Source: Flavobacterium hydrophilum
Lineage (GTDB): Bacteria; Bacteroidota; Bacteroidia; Flavobacteriales; Flavobacteriaceae
NCBI RefSeq assembly: GCF_003202405.1
Contig: NZ_QJHL01000001.1
Location: 1,240,001 to 1,304,000 of the forward strand
Direction of reading: 5' to 3'
Length of the DNA stretch: 64,000 nt
In this document: in pieces, positions 1-9,013 of the stretch
How the letters are laid out: the number at the start of each line of letters is the position of its first letter
How positions within the stretch are numbered: position 1 is the first letter of the stretch
Position numbers and translations under genes: made by a program
The notes under the pieces: generated by a model
Seen by the model: the letters and a program-made list of their open reading frames with translations, nothing else
Told to the model about the DNA's origin: nothing
Databases searched by the model: none

Positions 1-384
1 TGATTTATAGCCTAAAAAGACATTGGCTACTCCGGAAGTATTAAAATATCCCGATTGGTTACCAAAAAACACATTAAAACTCCCTTCAACATTAAATTTT
101 CCTGCTTCAGATCCAATAAATATATTTTTTTGACCAGTAGTATTTGTATTTCCTGATTTATAACCAGCAAAAACATTATTGCTACCACTGGTAGTATTTA
201 AACCAGAATTAGTTCCAAAAAAAGAGTTGTTATTGCCTGTAACAACATTTCCGGCATAATAACCAAAAGCACTGTTGTTGGTTCCGGCATTTCCTGCGTC
301 TGTTCCGGTATTTGTATTTTGAGCATTTATTATATTGCTATTAATAAAAAAAAGACTGGTTAGTGTTAGTAGTTTTAGCTTCAT
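1..384 (-). CDS. Partial secreted repeat protein (N-terminal 128 residues)
   Basis: Reading leftwards from an ATG at 384 there is an open frame of exactly 128 codons that runs off the window edge. It begins with a signal peptide (MKLKLLTLTSLFFIN, cleavage probably after NAQ near residue 22). The mature part consists of imperfect repeats of about 20 residues with the pattern G-x-x-A/S-G-x-x-N-x-x-G-x-x-N-x-F-x-G, such as NNSAFGYYAGN and NVFAGYKSGN. Repeats of this kind occur in tail-fibre-like and trimeric-adhesin-like surface proteins, including Bacteroidota proteins that carry C-terminal peptidase-related chaperone domains. That family link is by pattern only, and the C-terminus lies outside the window. 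Confidence 0.75.
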   Translation of the reverse strand, partial: MKLKLLTLTSLFFINSNIINAQNTNTGTDAGNAGTNNSAFGYYAGNVVTGNNNSFFGTNSGLNTTSGSNNVFAGYKSGNTNTTGQKNIFIGSEAGKFNVEGSFNVFFGNQSGYFNTSGVANVFLGYKS

Positions 385-1304
385 GTAAATATTTTTTGAG
401 TTTTGTTAGGTCAGGTGAAAGTATTGTCGTGTTAAATAAAATAAATTTTTCCCATCATGTATTATGTTTTTTTAACTTGCAATCGATTGTATTTTAGTAT
501 ATTGTGAAAAAAAGAAACTTTTTTTTATTAATTATAAATCATGAAGACTAATTAATAAAAAAAGACTTATTAAATAAAAACAAAAATTAACAAAATTGTT
601 AAAAAAAGAGATACTGGGTTTGTATTCCTTTTTTCCAATTATTTTAGAACTATTATTAATGAATATTTCAAGTAGAACTATGTACTATCAATAATTAGAT
701 AATACAAAATTTAGGGTATAAAAAGTCTTAGAAATATATGTTTCTAATTGCTTTGCCATTTTTTTATTAGGGGAAAGTATTAAAATATTCAACCAGATTT
801 GTGAGGTTTATTATAGTATTATTGAAAGTATATTTTAAAGATTTAATTTTAAAATATTGTGATAACTTTTTTGAAGAATAGAAAGAAGCCTTTTTTCGCT
901 TCCTTTTATTTACATAATGATTTTCTATTTAAGTGTTTTGACAAAATGATAGAAAATACAAATAAATCCAAAGCAAAACTATATTCATACCAAAATTTAA
1001 AAAGTCAATAAAATTTCTCATCAAAATTGGTAAAAATAACATAAGGGTTTATAAAGAAAATGTAAGACTACTTGCAAATGAACTTATCAAAGAAATTGAA
1101 AAAGAGATGAATAAATAAAATGCACATTCACCGTAATACAATATGGCAGATTCATGCTTTATTTAAGCTTATTTTATGTTTGAAAAATTAATGATCAACT
1201 TAAAAATTAGGTTTCCTTAATCTGCCAACTCATCCTTTTTTTGGGGACAATCATGAACTCAATGAAAGGTTAGCAAAGAGAGTTTTCTTAAAGATTGTTA
1301 GAAC

Positions 1305-1335
1305 AAAAAGCTTCAGAGAAATCTGAAGCTTTTTT
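1305..1335. terminator. Hairpin with T tract
   Basis: The stem AGCTTCAGA pairs with TCTGAAGCT around a GAAA loop, flanked by A5 on the left and T5 on the right, so it could terminate in either direction. No gene is visible just upstream. The stem is nearly the same as hairpins at 13081-13107 and 34884-34909, so it may be part of a dispersed element. Confidence 0.55.
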
Positions 1336-1338
1336 CTT

Positions 1339-1410
1339 AGTAGGGGGAAGCATTGAAAAATCTAACCAGTTTGTTGATGATTATTACAATGTTTTAACAT
1401 GTACATTTTA
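1339..1410. repeat. Diverged dispersed element, tail copy B
   Basis: This segment begins TAGGGGGAAGC and contains CTAACCAGTTT, then a T/A-rich tail ending ACATTTTAA. It resembles 768-838 (copy A) and 10849-10916 (copy C), and more weakly 13112-13170 (copy D). Three of the four copies directly follow a hairpin. Read in the same frame, copies A, B and C give similar peptides, for example GGSIEKSNQFVDDYYNV in B, so the element could be a relic of a coding sequence or a non-coding repeat. Function unknown. Confidence 0.4.
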
Positions 1411-1676
1411 ATTGTCTCTCCGCTTTTTTGCACATCTATTCTTTGCAGATTAAATACTGGAAGCAGTTAGTAAATATATAGCGAAATGGTCTTATACTTT
1501 TATTTCGACCTCTCATGGATAAAAATCCCGCACTCATGCCTTTTTTTTAATTTGAACTATGGCGTGACACTAATTTTATTACAGAAATGAGATAAGATAC
1601 ACAAGCAAATGTGCCTCAGAATCACTTTGCTAAACAAGACGTAACTAACCTGAAAAGGATTAAAATACTTAATAAA

Positions 1677-3044
1677 ATGGAAAATTCAAACGGTTTACAA
1701 CAGCAAACATGCCCTTATCAGGCTCAACAAGCAGCTGGAACGGTAACAGCACCACCAGCGGTAATTCCAGACATTACTACTCCGCTTGTATCAACAACGA
1801 ACCAGCCGCCGGTTGTTGGTACTAATAATCTCGGACTTATAAATAATTTTATTGGTACATGGAATAGTCCAACGGGAGCAAATGCTACAGGTTACAATGT
1901 TATGCCTTTGCCTCAAACAGATGCTCCAAATGGTTACATCACTAAAAACTTTCCTTATTTTGAAGAAATCTCCTTTTCGGCTATTGCTGGAGGAGCACCA
2001 AATAGAGAAGGACAATATACACAGGCAAGCAGTGTTTTGTTTTATGAACAAAGAGTTTACATAGCAAATAACGCCGATCCAAATGGAGCACAGCCGATTC
2101 AAAATACCTTAATTCATGCTGAAAATGGTACTTGGCTTTATCATGTAATACAAAATCAAGTCGAAGGTCCTTATGGTCCTGGTTTTGTTCCGGATTCAAA
2201 TCCAATTCCTGTACAAAATCCGGCAACTCAGTATAATAAACAAATTTCGGTTCCTCATGGAGTTTCCGTTTTAATGACGGGTGGACCAGTTGCTTCAGGA
2301 ACAGGAAATCCGGTTTTTCCAACCGCCGACAGAACTAAATTACCTTTTACAGATCCTTCTATAATTGATCCGTCAACGTATTTGACACAGCAATTAAATA
2401 CATTGAACAGTCAAGGGATTACTGTTGACAGCTACTCAAGTATTACAGTAAGTACTAGTAATGAAGGCGGTGCAGTAAGCAATATAAACTTTGAGACTTC
2501 TTTTGGAAAAGTGCTTTCAATCACCACTACTTGGTATGTTGAAAATTTAAGTAACGGAACGACTCAGTTACAATACATTCAAAATATTGTTTTACAATTT
2601 TTGATTAATGGTATGCCAACTCAGTTTTTGCATATTGATGCCAATACTTTACAGCTGGTAGAAACTTTTGTTCCGGTTAATGCAAATCAAGCATGGCAGA
2701 ATACCGGAATTGCCGTGCAGCCAGGTAATACGATAACAGTAAGTTACGAATCTGGTTTATGGACAGCAGATCCGCAAACTAATAATGGTAACCTGTATGA
2801 TGCAAATGGATGTCCGGGAATTATTATAACGCAATCAGGATATCCTGTTCAAAATGTAAACATGGGCTCACTTATAGGGCAAGTTGGAAATAATGCTCCA
2901 TTTTATATTGGAAATGGACCCGTTACAACTCCCGCAGGTCAAAGCGGTCCATTAAAATTATGCATCAACGATGATTTAAATGCTGAATACGGAGCCGGAT
3001 TAGCCGATAATATTGGCAGTCTGCAAGTGCGTATCAAAATTTAA
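1677..3044 (+). CDS. Nitrobindin-like / LecA-like two-domain protein
   Basis: First gene of the MNIO operon, about 455 residues. I chose the ATG at 1677 (MENSNGLQQQ); a GTG at 1611 would add 22 residues of low-quality sequence. After a Pro/Thr/Val-rich linker, residues about 55-205 look like a nitrobindin/THAP4-type beta-barrel (FIGTWN, YFEEISFS, LFYEQRVY, HAENGTW). The C-terminal 110 residues resemble the Pseudomonas PA-IL (LecA) galactose-binding domain: GNTITVSYESGLW, GSLIGQVG and a calcium-site-like CINDDLNAEYG ... DNIGSLQV. There is no obvious signal peptide. Nothing in the family tells the role here. Its place at the head of an oxidase/peptide-modification operon suggests a heme- or ligand-binding partner, which is inference. 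A hairpin follows the stop codon. Confidence 0.65.
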   Translation: MENSNGLQQQTCPYQAQQAAGTVTAPPAVIPDITTPLVSTTNQPPVVGTNNLGLINNFIGTWNSPTGANATGYNVMPLPQTDAPNGYITKNFPYFEEISFSAIAGGAPNREGQYTQASSVLFYEQRVYIANNADPNGAQPIQNTLIHAENGTWLYHVIQNQVEGPYGPGFVPDSNPIPVQNPATQYNKQISVPHGVSVLMTGGPVASGTGNPVFPTADRTKLPFTDPSIIDPSTYLTQQLNTLNSQGITVDSYSSITVSTSNEGGAVSNINFETSFGKVLSITTTWYVENLSNGTTQLQYIQNIVLQFLINGMPTQFLHIDANTLQLVETFVPVNANQAWQNTGIAVQPGNTITVSYESGLWTADPQTNNGNLYDANGCPGIIITQSGYPVQNVNMGSLIGQVGNNAPFYIGNGPVTTPAGQSGPLKLCINDDLNAEYGAGLADNIGSLQVRIKI

Positions 3045-3054
3045 AAGACTAACA

Positions 3055-3089
3055 TAAATCTCTTCAGTTTATTTACTGAAGGGATTTTT
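3055..3089 (+). terminator. Intra-operon hairpin (attenuator or partial terminator)
   Basis: AAATC-TCTTCAGT pairs with ACTGAAG-GGATTT around a short TTATTT loop and is followed by a T run. It lies between the first gene and the decarboxylase, 35 bp before the next ATG. It may end most transcripts after the LecA-like gene, or protect that mRNA's 3' end, while letting some read through into the enzyme genes. Confidence 0.6.
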
Positions 3090-3123
3090 CACTAAAACAA
3101 AAACCTAATTATAATACCAAAAA

Positions 3124-4842
3124 ATGAAACCTACAAAAGAATTTACGGTAGCAGATTATCTGCTCACCCGACTCAAACAATTAAATGTTACCGAGGTTTT
3201 TCAGATTCCGGGGGACTATGTAAAACATTTTACACAGGCTCTGGAATACTTTGATGGAATCGAAACCATTGGAACTTCAAACGAACTAGACGCTTCTTAT
3301 GCAGCAGATGCTTATGCACGTACCAGAGGTTTAGCCGCTGTATCTTTACAATACGGAGTAAGTACTTTTAGTGCATTAAATGCTATTGCAGGAGCTTATG
3401 TAGAAGGCAGTCCGGTTGTGGTAATTAGCGCCACACCCGGAGCCGATGCACGACAAATAGGAAGTATGTACAATGTACTTTACCATCATTCTACAGGTAA
3501 TCTTAACGCAGATCAGGAAGTGTATGAAAGAGTAACTGTTGCTGCCGAGACATTGAGTACTTCTGCAGGTGCTCCTGAAAAAATCGATAAATTACTTATC
3601 GCAGCAATTACGCACCAAAGACCAGTGTACATAGCATGTTATAAAGAGGTGTGGGGCGAACCTTGTCCTAAACCTTCCAGTAAAAAACTAGAACCTCTAG
3701 TAATAAAAAGCGAACCAGCTGCACTTGAAAATGCTGTTTCTCAAGCTTGGTCACAAATTAGTCAGGCCAAAACACCAATAATTTTTGCAGGTATAGAGCT
3801 TTTGCGACATAAACTAACCAAGCAATTAGAAGAACTTATTAAAGCCAGCGGAATGTTGTACACAACAACTTCGCTTGGTAAAACGGTTCTGGATGAAAAA
3901 GGCGATAAATTTATCGGCACTTATTCTGATCAGGCTTCAATACCCGAAGTTATCAAGATAGTAGAAGCTTCTGACTGTATTTTATCCTTAGGAACTATTA
4001 TTACCGATGATTATTTATGGCTGGTAGAAAATAAATTTTCGGATATGATTCAGGTAACGACTCAGGAAACAAGAGCTGGTTTTTTTACCTATTCAAATGT
4101 AACTTTAAAAGACTTTATCGAAGCCTTAACAGAACGCTTTAAAAGAGCTTCAGGATATCCTTTAAAAGCAATCGCTCCGGCTCAGCCAAAATTCCCTGAA
4201 CCATGGCGATCTAACTCAGATCCTAAATATGATTTAACTCCGGAAGTAATAACATTTAACCGCTTTTTTGAGCATGCTACATCTTTTCTGAAAAAAGAAA
4301 AAATGCTGGATGATATTGTAATGACTTTTGGTGTAAGTTCCTCAATGTATGTGGCTACCAATATTTACGGATTATCTCAAAACGCTTATATTTCTTCGGC
4401 TGCGTGGCAGTGTATTGGTTTTGAAACCGGTGCAGCTTCAGGAGCACAACTTGGAAGCGGTAAACAAGCCTGGACTGTCGCTGGTGACGGTGGTTTTATG
4501 ATGATTGCACAATCACTTTCTACCCTTGTAAAATACAACATCAACTCCGTAATTTTTGTGATGAGCAATGGAGTATATGCAATTGAGCAGGTATATGTTG
4601 ACATGGACTCGTTTAAAGCAGGTCCGGATCATAAATTTGACGAATTTGATATTCTTCCAAAATGGGATTATCAGGCACTTGCCAAAGCATTTGGAGCAAA
4701 CAGCTACCGTGCTCAAACTGTTTCAGAGTTAGACGAAGTACTTCTAAAACTTAAGAAAAAAACAAATCTTCCAACTTTGGTAGAAATTGTGATTCCTCAA
4801 AAAGATCTCGCACAGCAAATGGCAAGACTGGGAAATGAATAA
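3124..4842 (+). CDS. ThDP-dependent 2-oxo-acid decarboxylase (pyruvate/indolepyruvate decarboxylase-like)
   Basis: 572 residues, normal length for the pyruvate decarboxylase/IpdC/KivD branch of thiamine-diphosphate enzymes. The N-terminal PYR domain has the catalytic glutamate context SNELDASYAADAYAR (about residues 56-70) and a His pair in LYHHSTG (about 119-125). The C-terminal PP domain carries the ThDP/Mg motif GDGGFMM ... MSNGVYAIEQ (about 455-487). The family decarboxylates 2-oxo acids to aldehydes or carboligates them. The next gene encodes an amino-acid-oxidase-like flavoprotein that would generate such 2-oxo acids, so a two-step route amino acid to imine/oxo acid to aldehyde is a reasonable inference. 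Substrate unknown. It follows the LecA-like gene by 79 bp and precedes the oxidase by 36 bp. Confidence 0.85.
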   Translation: MKPTKEFTVADYLLTRLKQLNVTEVFQIPGDYVKHFTQALEYFDGIETIGTSNELDASYAADAYARTRGLAAVSLQYGVSTFSALNAIAGAYVEGSPVVVISATPGADARQIGSMYNVLYHHSTGNLNADQEVYERVTVAAETLSTSAGAPEKIDKLLIAAITHQRPVYIACYKEVWGEPCPKPSSKKLEPLVIKSEPAALENAVSQAWSQISQAKTPIIFAGIELLRHKLTKQLEELIKASGMLYTTTSLGKTVLDEKGDKFIGTYSDQASIPEVIKIVEASDCILSLGTIITDDYLWLVENKFSDMIQVTTQETRAGFFTYSNVTLKDFIEALTERFKRASGYPLKAIAPAQPKFPEPWRSNSDPKYDLTPEVITFNRFFEHATSFLKKEKMLDDIVMTFGVSSSMYVATNIYGLSQNAYISSAAWQCIGFETGAASGAQLGSGKQAWTVAGDGGFMMIAQSLSTLVKYNINSVIFVMSNGVYAIEQVYVDMDSFKAGPDHKFDEFDILPKWDYQALAKAFGANSYRAQTVSELDEVLLKLKKKTNLPTLVEIVIPQKDLAQQMARLGNE

Positions 4843-4878
4843 AAACAAAAACTACTAAAAACTTTAAAATATACTATC

Positions 4879-6873
4879 ATGAGCAAAAAAACATACTCTA
4901 TTTTTGGAGCAGGTGCAGCCGGACTCTATACGGCGTGGAGATTACTTGATGGGAAATCTAAACTCGCCAAAAACGAAAAAATGCTCGTTAAGGGCGATGT
5001 ATTAGAACTTTACGACTGGGGAAAATATGATTTTTCTAAAAAAAATCCGGGAACCAGAGAACCAGGCGCACGTGTTTGTACATGGCATTATAAAGATGAT
5101 AAAGACAATTCGTACCTTGAATTAGGAGGTATGAGATATTTGTATTGGGATGGAACTCCTGAAGGACCCGGACATCGTTTAGTAACTAAAACCATTGAAG
5201 AATTGGATTTAAAGAAAGATTCAGTTCCGTTTAATGAATCTGCAGATCCTTTAATGTCTTTGCGTTCTAAAAACATGTATATCTCAGATATCAATTCTAA
5301 CCAGCCAGCTCCATATTTTGCTAACAATTATGCTCAGGATGCTCCGCCAGATGATGGTTTTACAACGATACAATCTGTAGCAATCACTCAAACATCTGGG
5401 CCGACTACCCGAAGAGAATGGTGCAAATTTTATGAAGAAGGAAGAATTAATATCGATATGCCTGATAGTTCAGTCTATCAAAAAGGAGATTTACTAAAAG
5501 AAATTGGATATTGGAACTTAGGTTATGATATGCTTGGACAAGAAGGATTTGGCTATTTATCTGATGGTAATGGCTATAGTTCAAACGTAGTTAACAGCAA
5601 TAGTGCCCAGTCATTTAATGTGAATGATGAGTTTCTTCCGGGAACAGAATACAAAACTTTAATAAAAGGATATTCCAGCTTATTTGATTCTTTATTTGAA
5701 GAAGTTGAAAAACTGGCAAAACAAAAAGGAATCACGCTAAATTATTATCCAAATGTTAGGCTGCGTTCTATTATACACACAAAATCTGGAGTGAATTTTA
5801 CAACTGCAACACGCAAAGATCCGGATGCACTTGCAGAAAGAAAAAAATGTGATGCCGCATTTCTTGCTATGCCTAGAGCAGCAATCGACTTAGTGGCACA
5901 GGCAAGCAGATACAGTGATGATGAAGGAACCGATGTATTAAATCATGAAAAAGTACAGTTGTATTTAGAGTCTGTATTAATGGAACCTTCATACAAAATA
6001 GGAATGTTTTTCGATACTCCCTGGTGGAGAACTACCGAAGCCGGAAGCCCAACGTATCCCGCTAAACTAACCAGTTATTTCCTGACACAAGAAGGAATTG
6101 AGAAATTAAAAAAAGAGGGTTTTCCTTCTAACTATCTTAAAAAAATAGAATCGGCTAAAAATCCAGCTATCCTTGTTAATTCCTTTAACGATAAGGTAAG
6201 CTTTATAACTGCTGTAGAAAATGCAATCGAAGAACGTTTGACTTTTAAACAAGAAAAACAAATTTCGACTGTAGCCGAATTAGATACTATTGGCCCAAGT
6301 ATTACAGATATGCCTATTCGACAAGTAGTTTATTTTGGTGATAATGCCAGAGACGGAAAAGGAAAAAAAGTATACGGTATTCTAGCTAGTTACGATGATA
6401 TTCTATACGCAACATTCTGGAAAGCTTTAGAACTTGGACCAGATGCAACTCGTGAAATTCCTGAGTCAAGAGATGTACAGCCGCTTGAAGGGCCAAGAGA
6501 AGCCACTCCAGTAATGGTAAAAATGCTTCGTTCACAATTAGCATCATTGCATTTTGGACCACAAGCTGATTATTCGTATGTGCCAGAGCCTTTAGAAACG
6601 AAATACATGGACTGGTCGCTTCCTCCTTTTAATGCAGGGTATCATGCCTATAAATCGCACTATAATTTAGGTGATGTGCAAAGAAAAATTAGAAAACCAT
6701 CACAGCTCGTTCCAAATACTGACAGCGAAATTTTTATTGTAGGAGAAACCTATTCAAACGATCAGGCTTGGGTAGAAGGTGCATTTTGTACTGCTGAATC
6801 TGTTTTGAATGATTTCTTTGGAATCGAACCTATTATTGACGAAAAATACTATCCATTTATCAGTCCGGAGTAA
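4879..6873 (+). CDS. FAD-dependent amine/L-amino-acid oxidase
   Basis: 664 residues. The N-terminus has the dinucleotide-binding motif FGAGAAGLYTAWRLL (residues about 8-22), followed by an ELGGMRYL motif (about 95-102) as in the flavin monoamine oxidase/L-amino-acid oxidase superfamily. The C-terminus has the matching FAD-contact block IVGETYSNDQAWVEGAFCTAE (split motif, about 620-640), where GETYS and AWVEGA are typical. The family oxidises amines or alpha-amino acids to imines with release of H2O2. VioA and RebO of bis-indole pathways belong to it and partner with VioB-type proteins, and the next gene here encodes a ferritin-like protein of that sort. No signal peptide, so probably cytosolic. 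Substrate cannot be read from sequence. Confidence 0.85.
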   Translation: MSKKTYSIFGAGAAGLYTAWRLLDGKSKLAKNEKMLVKGDVLELYDWGKYDFSKKNPGTREPGARVCTWHYKDDKDNSYLELGGMRYLYWDGTPEGPGHRLVTKTIEELDLKKDSVPFNESADPLMSLRSKNMYISDINSNQPAPYFANNYAQDAPPDDGFTTIQSVAITQTSGPTTRREWCKFYEEGRINIDMPDSSVYQKGDLLKEIGYWNLGYDMLGQEGFGYLSDGNGYSSNVVNSNSAQSFNVNDEFLPGTEYKTLIKGYSSLFDSLFEEVEKLAKQKGITLNYYPNVRLRSIIHTKSGVNFTTATRKDPDALAERKKCDAAFLAMPRAAIDLVAQASRYSDDEGTDVLNHEKVQLYLESVLMEPSYKIGMFFDTPWWRTTEAGSPTYPAKLTSYFLTQEGIEKLKKEGFPSNYLKKIESAKNPAILVNSFNDKVSFITAVENAIEERLTFKQEKQISTVAELDTIGPSITDMPIRQVVYFGDNARDGKGKKVYGILASYDDILYATFWKALELGPDATREIPESRDVQPLEGPREATPVMVKMLRSQLASLHFGPQADYSYVPEPLETKYMDWSLPPFNAGYHAYKSHYNLGDVQRKIRKPSQLVPNTDSEIFIVGETYSNDQAWVEGAFCTAESVLNDFFGIEPIIDEKYYPFISPE

Positions 6874-6893
6874 TCTATTTTAACCAAAAACAA

Positions 6894-8408
6894 ATGAAAA
6901 CAAAAAAACTATTTACCTATTCTACTTCGGTAACAAAAGAGAATATTAAAGATGTAATGCAGCAGGCAATTGCACTGGAGCTTGCTACAATTCCCACGTA
7001 TTTATCGACCTATTATTCGATAAACAGAGCGCAGGATCAGGATAAACTATACGCTAAACTTCATGCGCAGCTTTCACAATCGGGTGTGCGTACTGCTGCC
7101 GAAATCGACGAACTGGCGCAAGAACTGAAACTCGATATATTAGTTTATTCGAATAAATCGGCTGCCTTAATTATGAGCGTTGTTATTGAAGAAATGCTGC
7201 ATCTGGCACTTTCATGCAATGTGAAACAAGCAGTTTGTCAAACGGCACCTGATTTAATGGGAATTGGAAAAGTATTAACATTTCCAACACAATTAGATGG
7301 ACATATTCCTGAATTTCAAATTGATGCAGCAAAATTGTCATTGAAGCAATTGACTACATTTTTGCAAATTGAAAGCCCTGAACCGTTTAAAGATCCTTAT
7401 GCAAATGCACAATTATTGGATACTGTTGAATATCAAACGATTGGACTTTTATATGAAATGATTATCAAATGCATAAAAGAGGATTTCCCGGGACCTTATG
7501 AGCAAAGACCACAATTGCTTCCTCCGGATAATCCGGATCGTCCGAGACCGTATTATTCTCAAAATTCAATGAATACGGTACATTATGACAGAGATCACAA
7601 TCCTCAATTTGCCAATACAGATGATAGTGAAGGACTTGTTGGCGTACACGACGCTCACTCGGCAATTGAAGCTATACATCGCATCATTGAACAGGGAGAA
7701 GGAAAAAGTAAATACAAGCAGCATACCTTAATTTGGGGCGAAAATAAAATGCCGGTACCAATGGATATTGTTGATGGCAAAGTAGTTTTTTGGGAAGGTG
7801 ATTATGATGATTCTGGGAAAGAACCTGCTCATTTTGCCAAATTTCTTGAAGCCTACACACTTGGCGGGCATTATCAGCAAAAGTTCCGTAACATTCAGGG
7901 ATTAGATGATTTCTTCAGCTATTTTGTATATGATACTGATGCTAATCCTAAAACAGCCGATTACATAGCTTCGGGCAATCAGGCGCTGGCGCTGTGTTCA
8001 CAATTAGGTAATGCAGTTTTTGCTTATATTCTTTTAATGATTGAAGCCTGCTACTATAAAGACGAAAGTACACAATACGATTTATTCATTTTTGGTATTC
8101 ATAAATCAATGATCTGGCTTTTGAGCGGTGTGGGTAACCAAATAAATCAATACACCTATACGAAAGGCAATCAGGCTTATAAAGGCGCTTTAACATTTGA
8201 ACCTTTTTCGTTTGAGCAAAGTTTCTTAAGACCAAAAGCACAAATCATGAGTTTGGTGGATCAATTGGCGAAGGCTGACCCTGTAAATTGGGGCTGGGCT
8301 ATAAAAAGCGAAAACTATTTCCCGTCTTTACCAGATGTAGGATTGGATTACAGCATTGAAGCTGATATACCAAAAGTACCAAGTACGCCTTACAAACACC
8401 ATCATTAA
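6894..8408 (+). CDS. Ferritin-like protein of the VioB/iminophenyl-pyruvate dimer synthase type
   Basis: 504 residues. An N-terminal ferritin-like four-helix domain has candidate metal ligands in ALELATIPTYLSTYYS (about residues 23-38) and IEEMLHLAL (about 97-105, an ExxH motif), as in the Pfam ferritin-like domain found at the N-terminus of VioB. The C-terminal half (about 330-490) is mainly helical, and the protein ends KHHH. VioB-type proteins couple two imino acids made by an amino-acid oxidase. Here the gene starts 20 bp after such an oxidase, so the pair may act together. The protein is about half the length of VioB, so the chemistry may differ; a non-haem diiron oxidase role is the alternative. 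Confidence 0.75.
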   Translation: MKTKKLFTYSTSVTKENIKDVMQQAIALELATIPTYLSTYYSINRAQDQDKLYAKLHAQLSQSGVRTAAEIDELAQELKLDILVYSNKSAALIMSVVIEEMLHLALSCNVKQAVCQTAPDLMGIGKVLTFPTQLDGHIPEFQIDAAKLSLKQLTTFLQIESPEPFKDPYANAQLLDTVEYQTIGLLYEMIIKCIKEDFPGPYEQRPQLLPPDNPDRPRPYYSQNSMNTVHYDRDHNPQFANTDDSEGLVGVHDAHSAIEAIHRIIEQGEGKSKYKQHTLIWGENKMPVPMDIVDGKVVFWEGDYDDSGKEPAHFAKFLEAYTLGGHYQQKFRNIQGLDDFFSYFVYDTDANPKTADYIASGNQALALCSQLGNAVFAYILLMIEACYYKDESTQYDLFIFGIHKSMIWLLSGVGNQINQYTYTKGNQAYKGALTFEPFSFEQSFLRPKAQIMSLVDQLAKADPVNWGWAIKSENYFPSLPDVGLDYSIEADIPKVPSTPYKHHH

Positions 8409-8425
8409 TATAAAAAATATACAAC

Positions 8426-9013
8426 ATGTCAGAATTAGTAACTAAAGAACTTCATGTATGCATGGGACTTAATTCATGCAAAAATGCGGGATATTCAGGA
8501 AATAATGATTGTGCAGGTCAAGGCGATTGTTCAACAGCAGTTGGTCATCCTTGCCACACCTTAAACGCTTGTAAAGGGCAGGGAGGATGCGGAATTTTTG
8601 GAACTACCGAAGAACTTTGTCATCCGGGCGAAAATGATTGTCGCTATCAAGGGAGCTGTGGTGTTCCTATTTTATCTTCCCGTTTTATGGCACAAGGGCC
8701 TAACAAAGGACTTAGTGTTTGGCAATTAGCAAGAATACGTTTTGAAGAAAAAAGAATAAAAAAAGGAGAATCTTTTGGCGAAGCTCCGCAGCAATATGGG
8801 CCAAGCGATGAATATGTAAACTCCATTCGCGGTACTTCTGGAGTGGATTATTCTTCTTGCGGACAAAGCGGTTCAAGATCTTGTTCCTACATCAATAACC
8901 CTGCTGAAAGAAAAGCTGCGGCAGCGGAAAGAGTTTTGAAAATGGAAGAAGAAAGCGCTAAAAAACTACCGGAAAGTCTTTCAAATTGTCAACCCAAAAA
9001 TAATGGACACTAG
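8426..9013 (+). CDS. Cys-rich protein, probable MNIO substrate
   Basis: 195 residues with 13 cysteines, ten of them in the first 78 residues. Five pairs are spaced C-x5-C: C12/C18, C29/C35, C43/C49, C49/C55 and C72/C78, in repeats such as CAGQGDC, CKGQGGC and CRYQGSC. The rest is a charged helical tail rich in Lys/Glu/Ala with three further Cys. No signal peptide. Its end overlaps the start of the DUF692 gene by 11 bp, the usual arrangement of a precursor with its MNIO maturase. MNIO enzymes of known function modify Cys residues in peptides (methanobactin, bufferins, TglA). It could instead be an iron- or copper-binding protein matured or used by the neighbours. No leader cleavage site is evident. 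Confidence 0.75.
   Translation: MSELVTKELHVCMGLNSCKNAGYSGNNDCAGQGDCSTAVGHPCHTLNACKGQGGCGIFGTTEELCHPGENDCRYQGSCGVPILSSRFMAQGPNKGLSVWQLARIRFEEKRIKKGESFGEAPQQYGPSDEYVNSIRGTSGVDYSSCGQSGSRSCSYINNPAERKAAAAERVLKMEEESAKKLPESLSNCQPKNNGH

Larger units (their letters stand above)
385..1676. other. Intergenic region with hairpin-plus-tail repeats and no convincing gene
   Basis: About 1.3 kb of strongly A+T-rich sequence. I see no complete gene. It contains two copies of a diverged element with a GGGGAAAG/GGGGGAAG core (768-838 and 1339-1410; the latter follows a perfect hairpin at 1305-1335). A stop-free stretch at 966-1118 could be read as 50 residues ending ELIKEIEKEMNK, but it lacks a start codon. 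Upstream of the operon, TTTG at 1551-1554 and TAATTTTA at 1571-1578 form a weak Bacteroidota-like promoter with 16-bp spacing. Confidence 0.5.

Noticed and set aside
966..1118. Stop-free stretch reading ...RVYKENVRLLANELIKEIEKEMNK
   Set aside because: No start codon, no promoter, only about 50 codons. It could be a gene relic but cannot be distinguished from chance in A+T-rich DNA.
1981..2322. 113-codon frame antisense to the LecA-like gene
   Set aside because: No start context and no family resemblance; the sense protein has recognisable domains.
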